Below are positions 1 through 6,832 of a DNA stretch of 26,121 nt, in pieces. Numbering within the stretch: position 1 is the stretch's first letter; each line of letters starts with the position of its first letter. The notes beneath the pieces were generated by a model that saw only the letters and a program-made list of their open reading frames with translations, was not told where the DNA came from and did not search any database. The DNA lies in NCBI GenBank assembly GCA_958453935.1, contig CAUDZT010000032.1:1-26121 (forward strand). Reading direction: 5' to 3'. Made by a program: the position numbers and the translations under genes. The stretch is from an uncultured Collinsella sp. Its GTDB lineage: Bacteria; Actinomycetota; Coriobacteriia; Coriobacteriales; Coriobacteriaceae.

Positions 1-32
1 CTTGAAAAGTGCGAACATAAAAACAGTTTCAT
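1..32 (-). CDS. 5' end of a minus-strand gene, cut by the window edge (possibly peptidase-E-like)
   Basis: Only ten codons are visible, reading MKLFLCSHFS from an ATG at 32-30 on the minus strand. The start is supported by a strong ribosome binding site, AAAGGAG (complement of 40-46), seven bases upstream of the ATG. The stretch above it (47-70, minus strand) is very AT-rich with TATA-like sequence, as expected for a promoter. The opening resembles the N-terminus of type 1 glutamine amidotransferase-like / peptidase E (S51) proteins, which often begin MKLFL followed by a small-residue turn. Ten residues cannot prove the family. The gene lies downstream of the alcohol dehydrogenase on the same strand, but three hairpin terminators separate them, so it is probably a separate transcription unit. 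Confidence 0.5.
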   Translation of the reverse strand, partial: MKLFLCSHFS

Positions 33-141
33 CAATATTCTCCTTTATATATAAAATCTAATTTGTTGAACTAAGCCGTGTATACCATACTCTCCAATGA
101 AAGAACGCCCTGATATAGCGAAATATTGCCGTTTTCCTGCA

Positions 142-261
142 TACGTGCGTACGCACTCCACAGGAATTCTAAGGGGCCTGCCCCCTTAGCACGCGGACTT
201 TGGAACAAAGTCTAGTGTGCTACGCCTTGCCAGAGGTGTACTGGCTCCCGGTACGCACGTA
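142..261. other. Structured non-coding segment: nested hairpins bounded by an 11-bp inverted repeat
   Basis: The segment is bounded by an 11-base inverted repeat, TACGTGCGTAC at 142-152 and GTACGCACGTA at 251-261. Inside are two neighbouring hairpins. One is CTAAGGGG (169-176) paired with CCCCTTAG (182-189). The other is built on GACTTTG (196-202) and CAAAGTC (206-212) with a GAA loop, extended imperfectly by AGCAC (188-192) against GTGCT (217-221). The two stems share 188-189, so they compete or stack. No convincing ORF with a ribosome binding site covers it. It could be a small RNA, a processed leader, or a decayed or miniature mobile element. Its role is unknown. Confidence 0.4.
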
Positions 262-328
262 CGCAGCAATTGCCATCAATGCGTCATATGGGTGGCGATC
301 AAGTTCGCACAAACCGACCTTGATCCCG

Positions 329-378
329 AAAAACAAAAGGTAGGATACCATCACCACGATGATATCCTGCCTTTTGTT
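329..378 (-). terminator. Long hairpin with a minus-strand T-run (third terminator after the dehydrogenase)
   Basis: Bases 332-352 pair with 358-378 over 21 positions with one mismatch and one G-U pair, around the loop ACCAC (353-357). On the minus strand the stem is followed by a short T-run (331-329), so it reads as an intrinsic terminator for transcription arriving from the dehydrogenase. There is no T-run on the plus side. It is the last of three such hairpins before the minus-strand gene at the left edge. Confidence 0.6.
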
Positions 379-423
379 CGTTCCTGTTTACCGTTCCGAG
401 TAGTCCTTCCGCAGAATTTCCGA

Positions 424-475
424 TAAACAAAAAACGTACCCGAACCCTTTCTCGTAAAGAATCGGGTTCGAGTAC
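424..475 (-). terminator. Rho-independent terminator (second after the dehydrogenase)
   Basis: Bases 436-447 pair with 464-475 with a single mismatch (440/471). The inner TTCT (449-452) can also pair with AGAA (458-461). On the minus strand the stem is followed by GTTTTTTGTTT (435-425), a classic intrinsic terminator. It acts on the same strand as the alcohol dehydrogenase that ends at 548. Confidence 0.75.
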
Positions 476-497
476 GAACTGAATACTGGAGCAATAT

Positions 498-538
498 AAA
501 ACCACCACAAAGGTGCCTGTCCCCTTTGTGGCGGTTTT
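498..538 (-). repeat. Palindromic repeat copy A, also the first terminator of the dehydrogenase
   Basis: A 16-bp stem (498-513 with 523-538, one mismatch at 504/532) closes the loop TGCCTGTCC. On the minus strand it begins ten bases after the dehydrogenase stop codon and ends in TTTTA, so it works as an intrinsic terminator. The minus-strand sequence is almost identical over about 42 bases to the hairpin at 8137-8178, including loop and flanks, with only two or three differences. Terminators of unrelated genes do not normally share loop sequence, so this looks like a dispersed palindromic (REP-like) repeat recruited as a terminator. Confidence 0.75.
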
Positions 539-547
539 GGCCTAGAG

Positions 548-1630
548 CTAGAGCGTGTGGCCGTAGGCGTTGGCGGCCTTGATGGCGGCGGCGAACTTTT
601 CGTCGGTGAAAGGCTCGGGATTGCCTTGCTTCCACTCGTTGGTGGCGTGTGCGAACTCGCACAGGGCAGGGATATCGGCCTCGGAAAGGCCGACCTGCTC
701 AAGCGTCACGGGCAGCCCCATCTGCTTGTTAAAGGCGGCGTAGCGCTCAAGGTTCTCGGTATCGCCCGTATAGGCAAACAGCACGAGAACGCCCAGGCTC
801 ACGACCTCGCCGTGCAGGTAGGAGCCCTCGCGCGGGATGCTGCACGTGGCGTTGTAGAACGCATGCGCCACGCTCGAGTTGTAGTAGTAATCGTTTTGGT
901 TGGTCAGGTTCGAGACATAGCCCGTGTTGACCACGATGTCGAGCGCGATCTGCTTGACGGCCTCGCTCGACAGGTCCTGGCGCACGTCCTCTAGACCCTG
1001 CACGCCATAGGTAAACAGCGGCTCGGAGCAGGTGTGGGCGAGTGCCAGGCCAAGTCCGGTGGTGTGCTCCAGGTTGCCGGCGCTCGTGGCGTACTCGACC
1101 TCGGGCTGCTTGGACAGGGCATCGCCCACGCCCGCCCAGAAGTACTCCGCCGGAGCCTCGGCGATGATCTTGGGGTTGATGAAGATGTGCGCGGGGCGGT
1201 TTGGGTACGAATAGCCCTCGAGCGAGCCGTCGTCGTTGTAGACAACGGCAATGGCGGTCGCGGCCGAGCAGTTGGAGCAGATCGTCGGTACCGTAAAGAC
1301 GATCTTCTTGAGCTCGATGGCCGCTGTCTTGACGGTGTCGAGCGCCTTGCCGCCGCCGCATGCAATGAGCACGTCGGCTTCCTGGCAGGCGGGGGAGTTT
1401 ACGACCTTGGCGATATTGGCGCGCGTACTGTTGGTGCCGTAGACGCGTGTCTCCAGAATCTCGATGTCGGTGCCCTCCAGTGCCGCTTCGATACTGGGAA
1501 GCGCCGCGGCCAGTGCTCGTTTACCGCCGATAATCGCGACCTTGGCCGCTCCGTACTCGTCCAGCGCGCCGGGCAGCTCGTCAAAGCAGTCCTCGCCGAC
1601 GGTGTAGTCGCTCATTCCAATCGTGCGCAT
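548..1630 (-). CDS. Iron/zinc-containing alcohol dehydrogenase, glycerol dehydrogenase type
   Basis: Predicted 360-residue cytosolic NAD-dependent dehydrogenase of the GldA-like branch of group III alcohol dehydrogenases, which oxidise glycerol or related polyols to the ketone. The nucleotide-binding loop CGGGKALD is at residues 91-98. The three metal ligands expected from glycerol dehydrogenases fall at D170 (GVGDALSK), H256 (VAHAFYN) and H273 (YLHGEVV), close to the family's usual 173/256/274. The ATG at 1630 was chosen over an upstream ATG at 1690 because AGAAGG (complement of 1636-1641) lies five bases upstream and the extra 20 residues do not resemble the family. It is transcribed away from ileS and appears monocistronic, ending in stacked terminators. 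The natural substrate cannot be read from sequence. Confidence 0.9.
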   Translation of the reverse strand: MRTIGMSDYTVGEDCFDELPGALDEYGAAKVAIIGGKRALAAALPSIEAALEGTDIEILETRVYGTNSTRANIAKVVNSPACQEADVLIACGGGKALDTVKTAAIELKKIVFTVPTICSNCSAATAIAVVYNDDGSLEGYSYPNRPAHIFINPKIIAEAPAEYFWAGVGDALSKQPEVEYATSAGNLEHTTGLGLALAHTCSEPLFTYGVQGLEDVRQDLSSEAVKQIALDIVVNTGYVSNLTNQNDYYYNSSVAHAFYNATCSIPREGSYLHGEVVSLGVLVLFAYTGDTENLERYAAFNKQMGLPVTLEQVGLSEADIPALCEFAHATNEWKQGNPEPFTDEKFAAAIKAANAYGHTL

Positions 1631-1751
1631 AGCAGCCTTCTTTCGTTCGATAAAGTGCTTACAGGTATTTTGCTCCAAGAGAAGGTCCACGGCCGCAAGA
1701 AATTTCGAACGTATAAAACCAGTGTTGAGGGTTTTTCGCCGGTGCGGAACG

Positions 1752-1760
1752 TGCTAGCAT
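1752..1760 (+). promoter_or_regulatory. Candidate extended -10 promoter of the ileS leader
   Basis: TGCTAGCAT at 1752-1760 fits an extended -10 element (TGn followed by TAGCAT). It lies about ten bases before the 5' strand of T-box stem I, which is where the leader should begin. No good -35 hexamer is seen at 16-18 bases. TTGAGG at 1725-1730 is too far away (24 bases). Confidence 0.4.
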
Positions 1761-1770
1761 ACTCCGCATA

Positions 1771-2070
1771 AGCGTTGATGGGGACGAGTAGTCGGCCGTC
1801 CGTGTGCTACAGAGAACGGGGAGCGCTGAGAACCCGTGCATGCGACCGATGAAAATCACCCCGGAGCTGCGGTCCCAACGGACGCGCCGTACAGGCACGT
1901 CTTAGTAGACATCGCCGAGATGGTCGTCGATACAGGCCAGCCGAGTAACGGATGCGAGCGCGCTGTAATGCGGGTGAGGGCATCTAAGCTGGGTGGTTAA
2001 GCGAAGAGCTTTTGCGGGCGTGCAGCCCGTTTGTGGCGCTTCGTCCCAGCTTGTAGGGACGGGCGCTTTT
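1771..2070 (+). promoter_or_regulatory. Isoleucine T-box riboswitch with transcription attenuator, upstream of ileS
   Basis: The leader has every main part of a T-box. Stem I closes by pairing around 1771-1785 with about 1872-1885. It carries the loop E signature AGTA (1787-1790) and GAA (1851-1853), followed by the probable specifier codon ATC (1855-1857), which is isoleucine. The antiterminator forms from GCTGGG (1988-1993) with CCCAGC (2045-2050) and GCG (2001-2003) with CGC (2037-2039). These flank the seven-base bulge TGGTTAA (1994-2000), whose TGGT pairs with the ACCA end of uncharged tRNA-Ile. The competing terminator pairs 2036-2047 with 2056-2066 and ends in TTTT (2067-2070). Uncharged tRNA-Ile should therefore allow read-through into ileS. 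Confidence 0.9.
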
Positions 2071-2115
2071 GTGGTGCCCAGAGGGCGTGCGCGCCCACGA
2101 CATGAAAGGGGTACC

Positions 2116-4917
2116 GTGGCAAACGAGTACAAGCAGACGATGAATCTGCCCAAGACCGGTTTTCCCATGCGTGCCGGTCTTTCCAAGTCCGAGCCCAAGC
2201 GACTCAAGGACTGGCAGGACAACAAGGTCTACGAGCAGGTTCTGAAGAAGAACGAGGGTCACAAGAAGTTCGTGCTGCACGACGGCCCTCCGTACGCCAA
2301 CGGTCCGATCCACATCGGCCACGCCATGAATAAGATCTCCAAGGACATGATCAACCGCTACTGGATGATGCAGGGCTATGAGGTCCCTTATGTCCCCGGT
2401 TGGGACTGCCACGGCCAGCCGATCGAGCACAAGGTCGAGGAGAAGCTCGGCACCGAGAAGTTCAACCAGACCCCCACGGCTAAGATCCGTGAGCTCTGCA
2501 ACAAGTTCGCTGTCGAGAACATCGAGCTGCAGAAGGCCGGCTTCCGTCGTCTGGGCGTGCTCGGCGACTGGGACAACCCCTATCTTACGCTCTATCACCA
2601 GCATGACGCTGCCGACATCGAGGTCTTTAAGGCCATGTTCGACAAGGGCATGATCTATCGTGGCCACAAGCCGGTTCACTGGTGCAAGCACTGCCACACC
2701 GCGCTGGCCGAGGCCGAGATCGAGTACTCCGACGAGACGAGCCCCTCCATTTTCGTCCGCTTTGAGATGACCTCCAAGCCCGCCGGCCTCGAGGGCTTCG
2801 ATGGCCCGGTCGACTTTATCATCTGGACGACCACGCCGTGGACCATTCCCTCCGACCAGGCCGTTTCCCTTAAGCCCGGCGCCGCCTATGTCGCCGTTGA
2901 GCACGATGGTCGTGCCGAGGTCATGCTCGAGGACCTGGCTCCCAAGTGCTGCGAGGAGTTTGGCTGGGAGTACACCCCGGTTATGGTCGACGGCAAGCCC
3001 TACGTGGTTCCCGCCGAGACCTTCCACCACATCCACTACAAGCAGCCGATCTTTGACGGTGTTGAGGGCGTGGCGCTGCTGGCCGATTACGTCGGTGTCG
3101 ATGACGGTACCGGTATCGTCCACAACTCGCCCGGCCACGGCGTCGACGACTACTTTGCCTGCCTCAAGGAGGGCATCACCGACATATGCATGCCGGTCGA
3201 TGACGACGGCAAGTTTTACACCGGCGAGGAGTTTGGCACCGGCGGCCCCTTCAGCGGTATGGATACCGATGAGGCCAACCCGCACATCATCGAGTTCCTG
3301 CGCGAGCGCGGCACCCTGGTCCTCGAGAAGAAGATCACGCACAGCTATCCGCACTGCTGGCGCTGCAAGCACCCGGTGCTCTTCCGTGCTACCGACCAGT
3401 GGTTCGTCTCGATGGACAAGACCGGTTTGCGCGAGCAGGCTGGCAAGGAGGTCCGTGAGAACGTCAAGTGGTATCCGGCCCATGCCGCCAACCGCATCGG
3501 CGCTATGGTCGAGCAGCGTCCTGACTGGTGCATCAGCCGTCAGCGCAACTGGGGCGTGCCTATCCCCAGCTACACCTGCGCCGACTGCGGCGAGAAGGTC
3601 ATGAACGACGCCACGCTCGACGCCGTCATCAAGCTCTTCCACGAGAAGGGCTCCGACGCCTGGTTCACTGACGCTCCCGAGAGCTACCTGGGCGAGGCCT
3701 GCGTCTGCCCCAAGTGCGGCGGCCATCACCTCAAGGCTGATAAGGACATCCTCGACGTGTGGTGGGACTCCGGCGTCTCCTGGAAGGCCGTCTGCGAGTA
3801 TCGCCCCGAGCTGGAGTATCCGGCGGATGTGTATCTCGAGGGCTCCGACCAGCACCGCGGTTGGTTCCAGAGCTCGCTGCTCACCTCGGTGGGTGCCAAC
3901 GGTCACGCTCCGTACAAGGCGGTCGTCTCGCAGGGCTTCACGCTCGACGGCCAGGGTCGTAAGATGTCTAAGTCACTCGGCAACGTCATCGACCCCAACA
4001 AGGTCTGTGACGAGATGGGTGCCGACATCATCCGCCTGTGGGTTGCCTCGGTCGACACCAGCTCCGACGTTTCCATCGACCACGAGATCCTCGCTCGTAC
4101 GTCCGATGCCTACCGTCGTTTCCGCAACACGCTGCGCTTCCTGCTCTCCGAGCTCGAGGGTCAGTTTGAGCCCGAGACCGACGGCGTCGCCTTTGCCGAC
4201 CTGCTGCCGCTCGACAAGCTCATGGTTGCCCGTCTGACCCAGGTTCAGGCCGAGGTTGACGATGCTTACTCTTGCTACGAGTTCCCGCGTGCCTACCGTG
4301 CGCTCTACGACTTTGTGGTTACCGAGCTCTCCAACGTGTATCTCGACGCCCTGAAGGACCGCCTGTACTGTGAGAAGCCCGGCTCGCTCGAGCGTCGCAG
4401 CGCCCAGACCGTGCTCGCCGAGCTCTTCTCGATGCTCATGCGCGACCTGCAGCCGATCTTGTCCTATACGGTCGACGAGGCCATGGCCTATGCGCCCGCC
4501 GGCTGCGTCGATCACCAGAAGTACGCCGCGCTGCTCGATTGGTACAAGTCGCCCATCACGGTCGACGAGGCCAACGAGTTTGAGGGCGTGCTCGAGGCTT
4601 CACTCGAGCTCCGTAGCGTCGTGACCAAGGCCCTTGAGGATGCCCGCTCCGCCGGCACCTTCACCAAGAGCCAGCAGGTCCGCGTCAAGGCGGTCGTTCC
4701 CGCCGAAATGTATGCGCTGCTGACCGGCGACAAGGCCGTCGACCTGGCCGAGTTCTACATCGTCTCCGATGTTGAGCTTACCCAGGGCGAGGAGCTTTCT
4801 GTTGCCATCGATGCTGCCGAGGGCGAGTGCTGCGACCGTTGCTGGAACTACCGCACCACCGTCGGCGAGTACAACGGCCACGCTCACATTTGCAAGCGCT
4901 GCGCGAATGCCCTTTAA
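2116..4917 (+). CDS. ileS: Isoleucine--tRNA ligase
   Basis: Predicted 933-residue cytosolic class I aminoacyl-tRNA synthetase that charges tRNA-Ile, close to the usual bacterial length of about 930-940. The ATP-binding HIGH motif is at residues 66-69 and KMSKS at 616-620. The editing domain lies between them. A C-terminal zinc site is formed by C906, C909, C926 and C929. Another CxxC pair (CADC and CPKC, about residues 525-570) lies before the WWDSGVSW segment. The GTG at 2116 was chosen because AAAGGGG (2105-2111) sits four bases upstream and the protein then begins like other IleS proteins (EYKQTMNLPKTGFPMR). The longer reading from 1993 would translate the T-box antiterminator. Expression is controlled by the T-box leader, and a terminator follows at 4987. 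Confidence 0.98.
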   Translation: MANEYKQTMNLPKTGFPMRAGLSKSEPKRLKDWQDNKVYEQVLKKNEGHKKFVLHDGPPYANGPIHIGHAMNKISKDMINRYWMMQGYEVPYVPGWDCHGQPIEHKVEEKLGTEKFNQTPTAKIRELCNKFAVENIELQKAGFRRLGVLGDWDNPYLTLYHQHDAADIEVFKAMFDKGMIYRGHKPVHWCKHCHTALAEAEIEYSDETSPSIFVRFEMTSKPAGLEGFDGPVDFIIWTTTPWTIPSDQAVSLKPGAAYVAVEHDGRAEVMLEDLAPKCCEEFGWEYTPVMVDGKPYVVPAETFHHIHYKQPIFDGVEGVALLADYVGVDDGTGIVHNSPGHGVDDYFACLKEGITDICMPVDDDGKFYTGEEFGTGGPFSGMDTDEANPHIIEFLRERGTLVLEKKITHSYPHCWRCKHPVLFRATDQWFVSMDKTGLREQAGKEVRENVKWYPAHAANRIGAMVEQRPDWCISRQRNWGVPIPSYTCADCGEKVMNDATLDAVIKLFHEKGSDAWFTDAPESYLGEACVCPKCGGHHLKADKDILDVWWDSGVSWKAVCEYRPELEYPADVYLEGSDQHRGWFQSSLLTSVGANGHAPYKAVVSQGFTLDGQGRKMSKSLGNVIDPNKVCDEMGADIIRLWVASVDTSSDVSIDHEILARTSDAYRRFRNTLRFLLSELEGQFEPETDGVAFADLLPLDKLMVARLTQVQAEVDDAYSCYEFPRAYRALYDFVVTELSNVYLDALKDRLYCEKPGSLERRSAQTVLAELFSMLMRDLQPILSYTVDEAMAYAPAGCVDHQKYAALLDWYKSPITVDEANEFEGVLEASLELRSVVTKALEDARSAGTFTKSQQVRVKAVVPAEMYALLTGDKAVDLAEFYIVSDVELTQGEELSVAIDAAEGECCDRCWNYRTTVGEYNGHAHICKRCANAL

Positions 4918-4986
4918 GGCACGGTAACTCGGCATTTTATTTATAGGGAGAATTTAGGCGCCTTCGGTCCATTTGCTCCGCTGAAG

Positions 4987-5025
4987 AAAAGCGACATTCC
5001 GTTATCCGGAATGCCGCTTTCTTTT
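4987..5025 (+). terminator. Rho-independent terminator after ileS
   Basis: AAAGCG.CATTCCG (4988-5001) pairs with CGGAATG.CGCTTT (5007-5020), with one mismatch at 4994/5014, around the five-base loop TTATC. CTTTT follows. It lies 70 bases after the ileS stop codon and separates ileS from lspA. The AT-rich stretch 5026-5137 beyond it holds the probable lspA promoter, with TATAAG at 5081-5086 as a possible -10. Confidence 0.8.
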
Positions 5026-5137
5026 ATGCTGGTTATTTATCTGACGTTAGCGAATGTGTCGTGCGCTCTGCGTGTGGCAATATAAGATGGTTATTTGCGT
5101 TAAACGGAATTTGATTATCTGAGGGTAGGGGATTTCT

Positions 5138-5737
5138 TTGGGTCGTGGTGCGGATATGACGCCGCCTTTGCGTTGGCGGTTGGGTGTTGCTGGTGGGGTG
5201 GCGTTGGTTGTGCTGCTTGTTGACCAGCTGACCAAGCTTGCGGTTCGTGCCGTGGGCGACGCCTTGCATGTGACCGTCATCCCCGGTGTTTTCGACTTTA
5301 TGTTTGTCCGCAATATCGGTGCTGCCTTTAGCATGGGCGAGGGGCATGGCATCGCGTTTGCCGTGCTGGCGTTGGCGGTCATTATCGCTATTGCCGTGTA
5401 CCTCGTTCGTGCACCTCAGCTCGCCCATCTTGAGGTTGTGGGCATGGCGATTGTTGCGGGTGGTGCTATCGGCAACGCTATCGATCGTTTGGCCTTTGGC
5501 TTCGTGACCGATTTTATTGCCACCACCTTCATCGACTTCCCCGTCTTCAATGTGGCCGATATCGGCATTACGGTCGGTGTGGTGCTGGCGCTCTTCGGTT
5601 ACATGTTCTTGAGCCCCGCGGCTCGTGAGGTCGATGCGACCGCCGAGCTTAACGCCCGTGACGAGGCCCGCGCCAAGCGCAAGGCTAAACAACGTGGGGA
5701 GCGTGCCCGCAAGATTCGCGAAAGGACTGAGCGCTAA
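5138..5737 (+). CDS. lspA: Lipoprotein signal peptidase (signal peptidase II)
   Basis: Predicted 199-residue inner-membrane aspartyl protease that removes the signal peptide of lipoproteins after diacylglyceryl transfer. Four hydrophobic segments are visible. The catalytic aspartates are D125 (in GNAIDRL...VTDF) and D141 (in FNVADIGI), and the conserved RNIGAAFS segment is present. The TTG at 5138 was chosen because a purine-rich site (AGGGG, 5127-5131) sits six bases upstream; an ATG at 5156 is the alternative. After the last membrane segment there is a highly charged tail of about 40 residues, rich in Arg, Lys and Glu, longer than in typical LspA and probably cytosolic. The stop codon shares one base with the start of the next gene, so the pair is translationally coupled, an order also common in Firmicutes. 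Confidence 0.96.
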   Translation: MGRGADMTPPLRWRLGVAGGVALVVLLVDQLTKLAVRAVGDALHVTVIPGVFDFMFVRNIGAAFSMGEGHGIAFAVLALAVIIAIAVYLVRAPQLAHLEVVGMAIVAGGAIGNAIDRLAFGFVTDFIATTFIDFPVFNVADIGITVGVVLALFGYMFLSPAAREVDATAELNARDEARAKRKAKQRGERARKIRERTER

Positions 5738-6750
5738 TGGCCGACATCCATATCCTTGTTGCCGACGATGCCGCTGGTCAGCGTCTTGACGCCTATCTGG
5801 GCGCCAATGACGGCTGCCCTACGCGCTCTGCCTGCGCACATCTGATTGAGGGTGGGTTCGTAGTGGTCAATGGCGAGACCTGCCTGTCCAAAAAGTACGC
5901 CGTGCGCGCCGGTGACCGTATTTCGGTTGATTTGCCCGAACCGCACGATCCCACCGACGTGATTCCCGAGGCCATCCCGCTCGACATTCGCTATGAGGAC
6001 GACTACCTCATCGTGCTCTCCAAGCAGCGCGGCCTGGTGTGCCATCCTGCGCATGGTCATGAGAGCGGTACGCTCGCGAATGCGCTGGTCTATCACTGCG
6101 GTATCGACCATCTGGGCACCGTGCAGGGCGAGGACCGCCCCGGTATCGTACATCGTTTGGATCGCGATACCTCGGGTCTTATGCTTGCGGCAAAGGACGA
6201 CGATACCCAGCGCGCGCTCCAAAATCTTATCCGTACGCGCACGCTCGACCGCCGCTACATTACGCTCGTCCACGGTCATATCGCCATGGATGAGGGCACC
6301 ATTAACACCGGCATTGCCCGTTCTACACGTGACCGTGTCAAGATGGCGGTTTCCGATGATCCTTTTGCACGCCAGGCCATCACGACCTTTAAGGTCCTTG
6401 AGCGCTTTGATTCCACGCGCTTTGATGACGGCTACACACTCGTTGAGTGTCACCTGTTTACCGGTCGCACGCATCAGATTCGCGTGCACATGCGCCATAT
6501 CAACCACGCCTGCGTGGGCGATCCGCTCTACGGTAAGTGCGATGCGCGTGCCGATCAGGGTCTGACCAGGCAATTTCTCCATTCCTGGCGCGTGGCGTTC
6601 GATCATCCCGTGACGGGAGAGCGCATTGAGTGCCGCGACGAGCTGCCGTGGGATCTCGCCGCCGTCCTCGACGACTTAGCCCCGCGTTCGCTTGGCCGCA
6701 CTGCTGCCGGCGACGAAATCGTACCGCAGCTCGGCCTGCTCGAAGCCTAG
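5737..6750 (+). CDS. RluA-family pseudouridine synthase (RluD type)
   Basis: Predicted 337-residue rRNA-modifying enzyme that converts uridines to pseudouridine. An S4 RNA-binding domain is at the N-terminus (about residues 12-70: GQRLDAYL ... VVNGE ... VRAGDRI). The catalytic domain carries HRLDRDTSGLML with the catalytic aspartate at D142. GRTHQIRVHMRHI and GDPLYG follow further on, as expected for the RluA family. The order S4 then catalytic domain is that of RluD/RluC. The exact rRNA target cannot be assigned from sequence, so no symbol is given. The start ATG overlaps the lspA stop by one base. No clear terminator follows; the next gene has its own promoter. Confidence 0.94.
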   Translation: MADIHILVADDAAGQRLDAYLGANDGCPTRSACAHLIEGGFVVVNGETCLSKKYAVRAGDRISVDLPEPHDPTDVIPEAIPLDIRYEDDYLIVLSKQRGLVCHPAHGHESGTLANALVYHCGIDHLGTVQGEDRPGIVHRLDRDTSGLMLAAKDDDTQRALQNLIRTRTLDRRYITLVHGHIAMDEGTINTGIARSTRDRVKMAVSDDPFARQAITTFKVLERFDSTRFDDGYTLVECHLFTGRTHQIRVHMRHINHACVGDPLYGKCDARADQGLTRQFLHSWRVAFDHPVTGERIECRDELPWDLAAVLDDLAPRSLGRTAAGDEIVPQLGLLEA

Positions 6751-6768
6751 CCAGTATTAGGTGGTTTC

Positions 6769-6798
6769 TTGAACTCGGTAAGCCTGCGGTAAGATATA
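6769..6798 (+). promoter_or_regulatory. Candidate promoter of the glycosyltransferase gene
   Basis: TTGAAC at 6769-6774 resembles a -35 element, and TAAGATATA at 6790-6798 offers a -10 at 15-18 bases spacing. It lies in the 82-base gap between the pseudouridine synthase and the glycosyltransferase. Confidence 0.45.
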
Positions 6799-6832
6799 CG
6801 GTTGTTTACGTAACACGTTCCTGGGAGCCTGC

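Noticed and set aside
217..426. Short plus-strand ORF of 69 codons in the left intergenic region
   Set aside because: It runs through a long terminator-like hairpin, has no ribosome binding site and no recognisable motif.
1993..2115. 41-residue N-terminal extension of IleS
   Set aside because: It would translate the T-box antiterminator and terminator. The GTG at 2116 has a good ribosome binding site and gives a family-like N-terminus.
1984..3906. Long minus-strand ORF of 640 codons opposite ileS
   Set aside because: It is the antisense shadow of a certain ileS gene, produced by GC-rich codon use. It has Val/Gly/Leu-rich composition without domains and no ribosome binding site.
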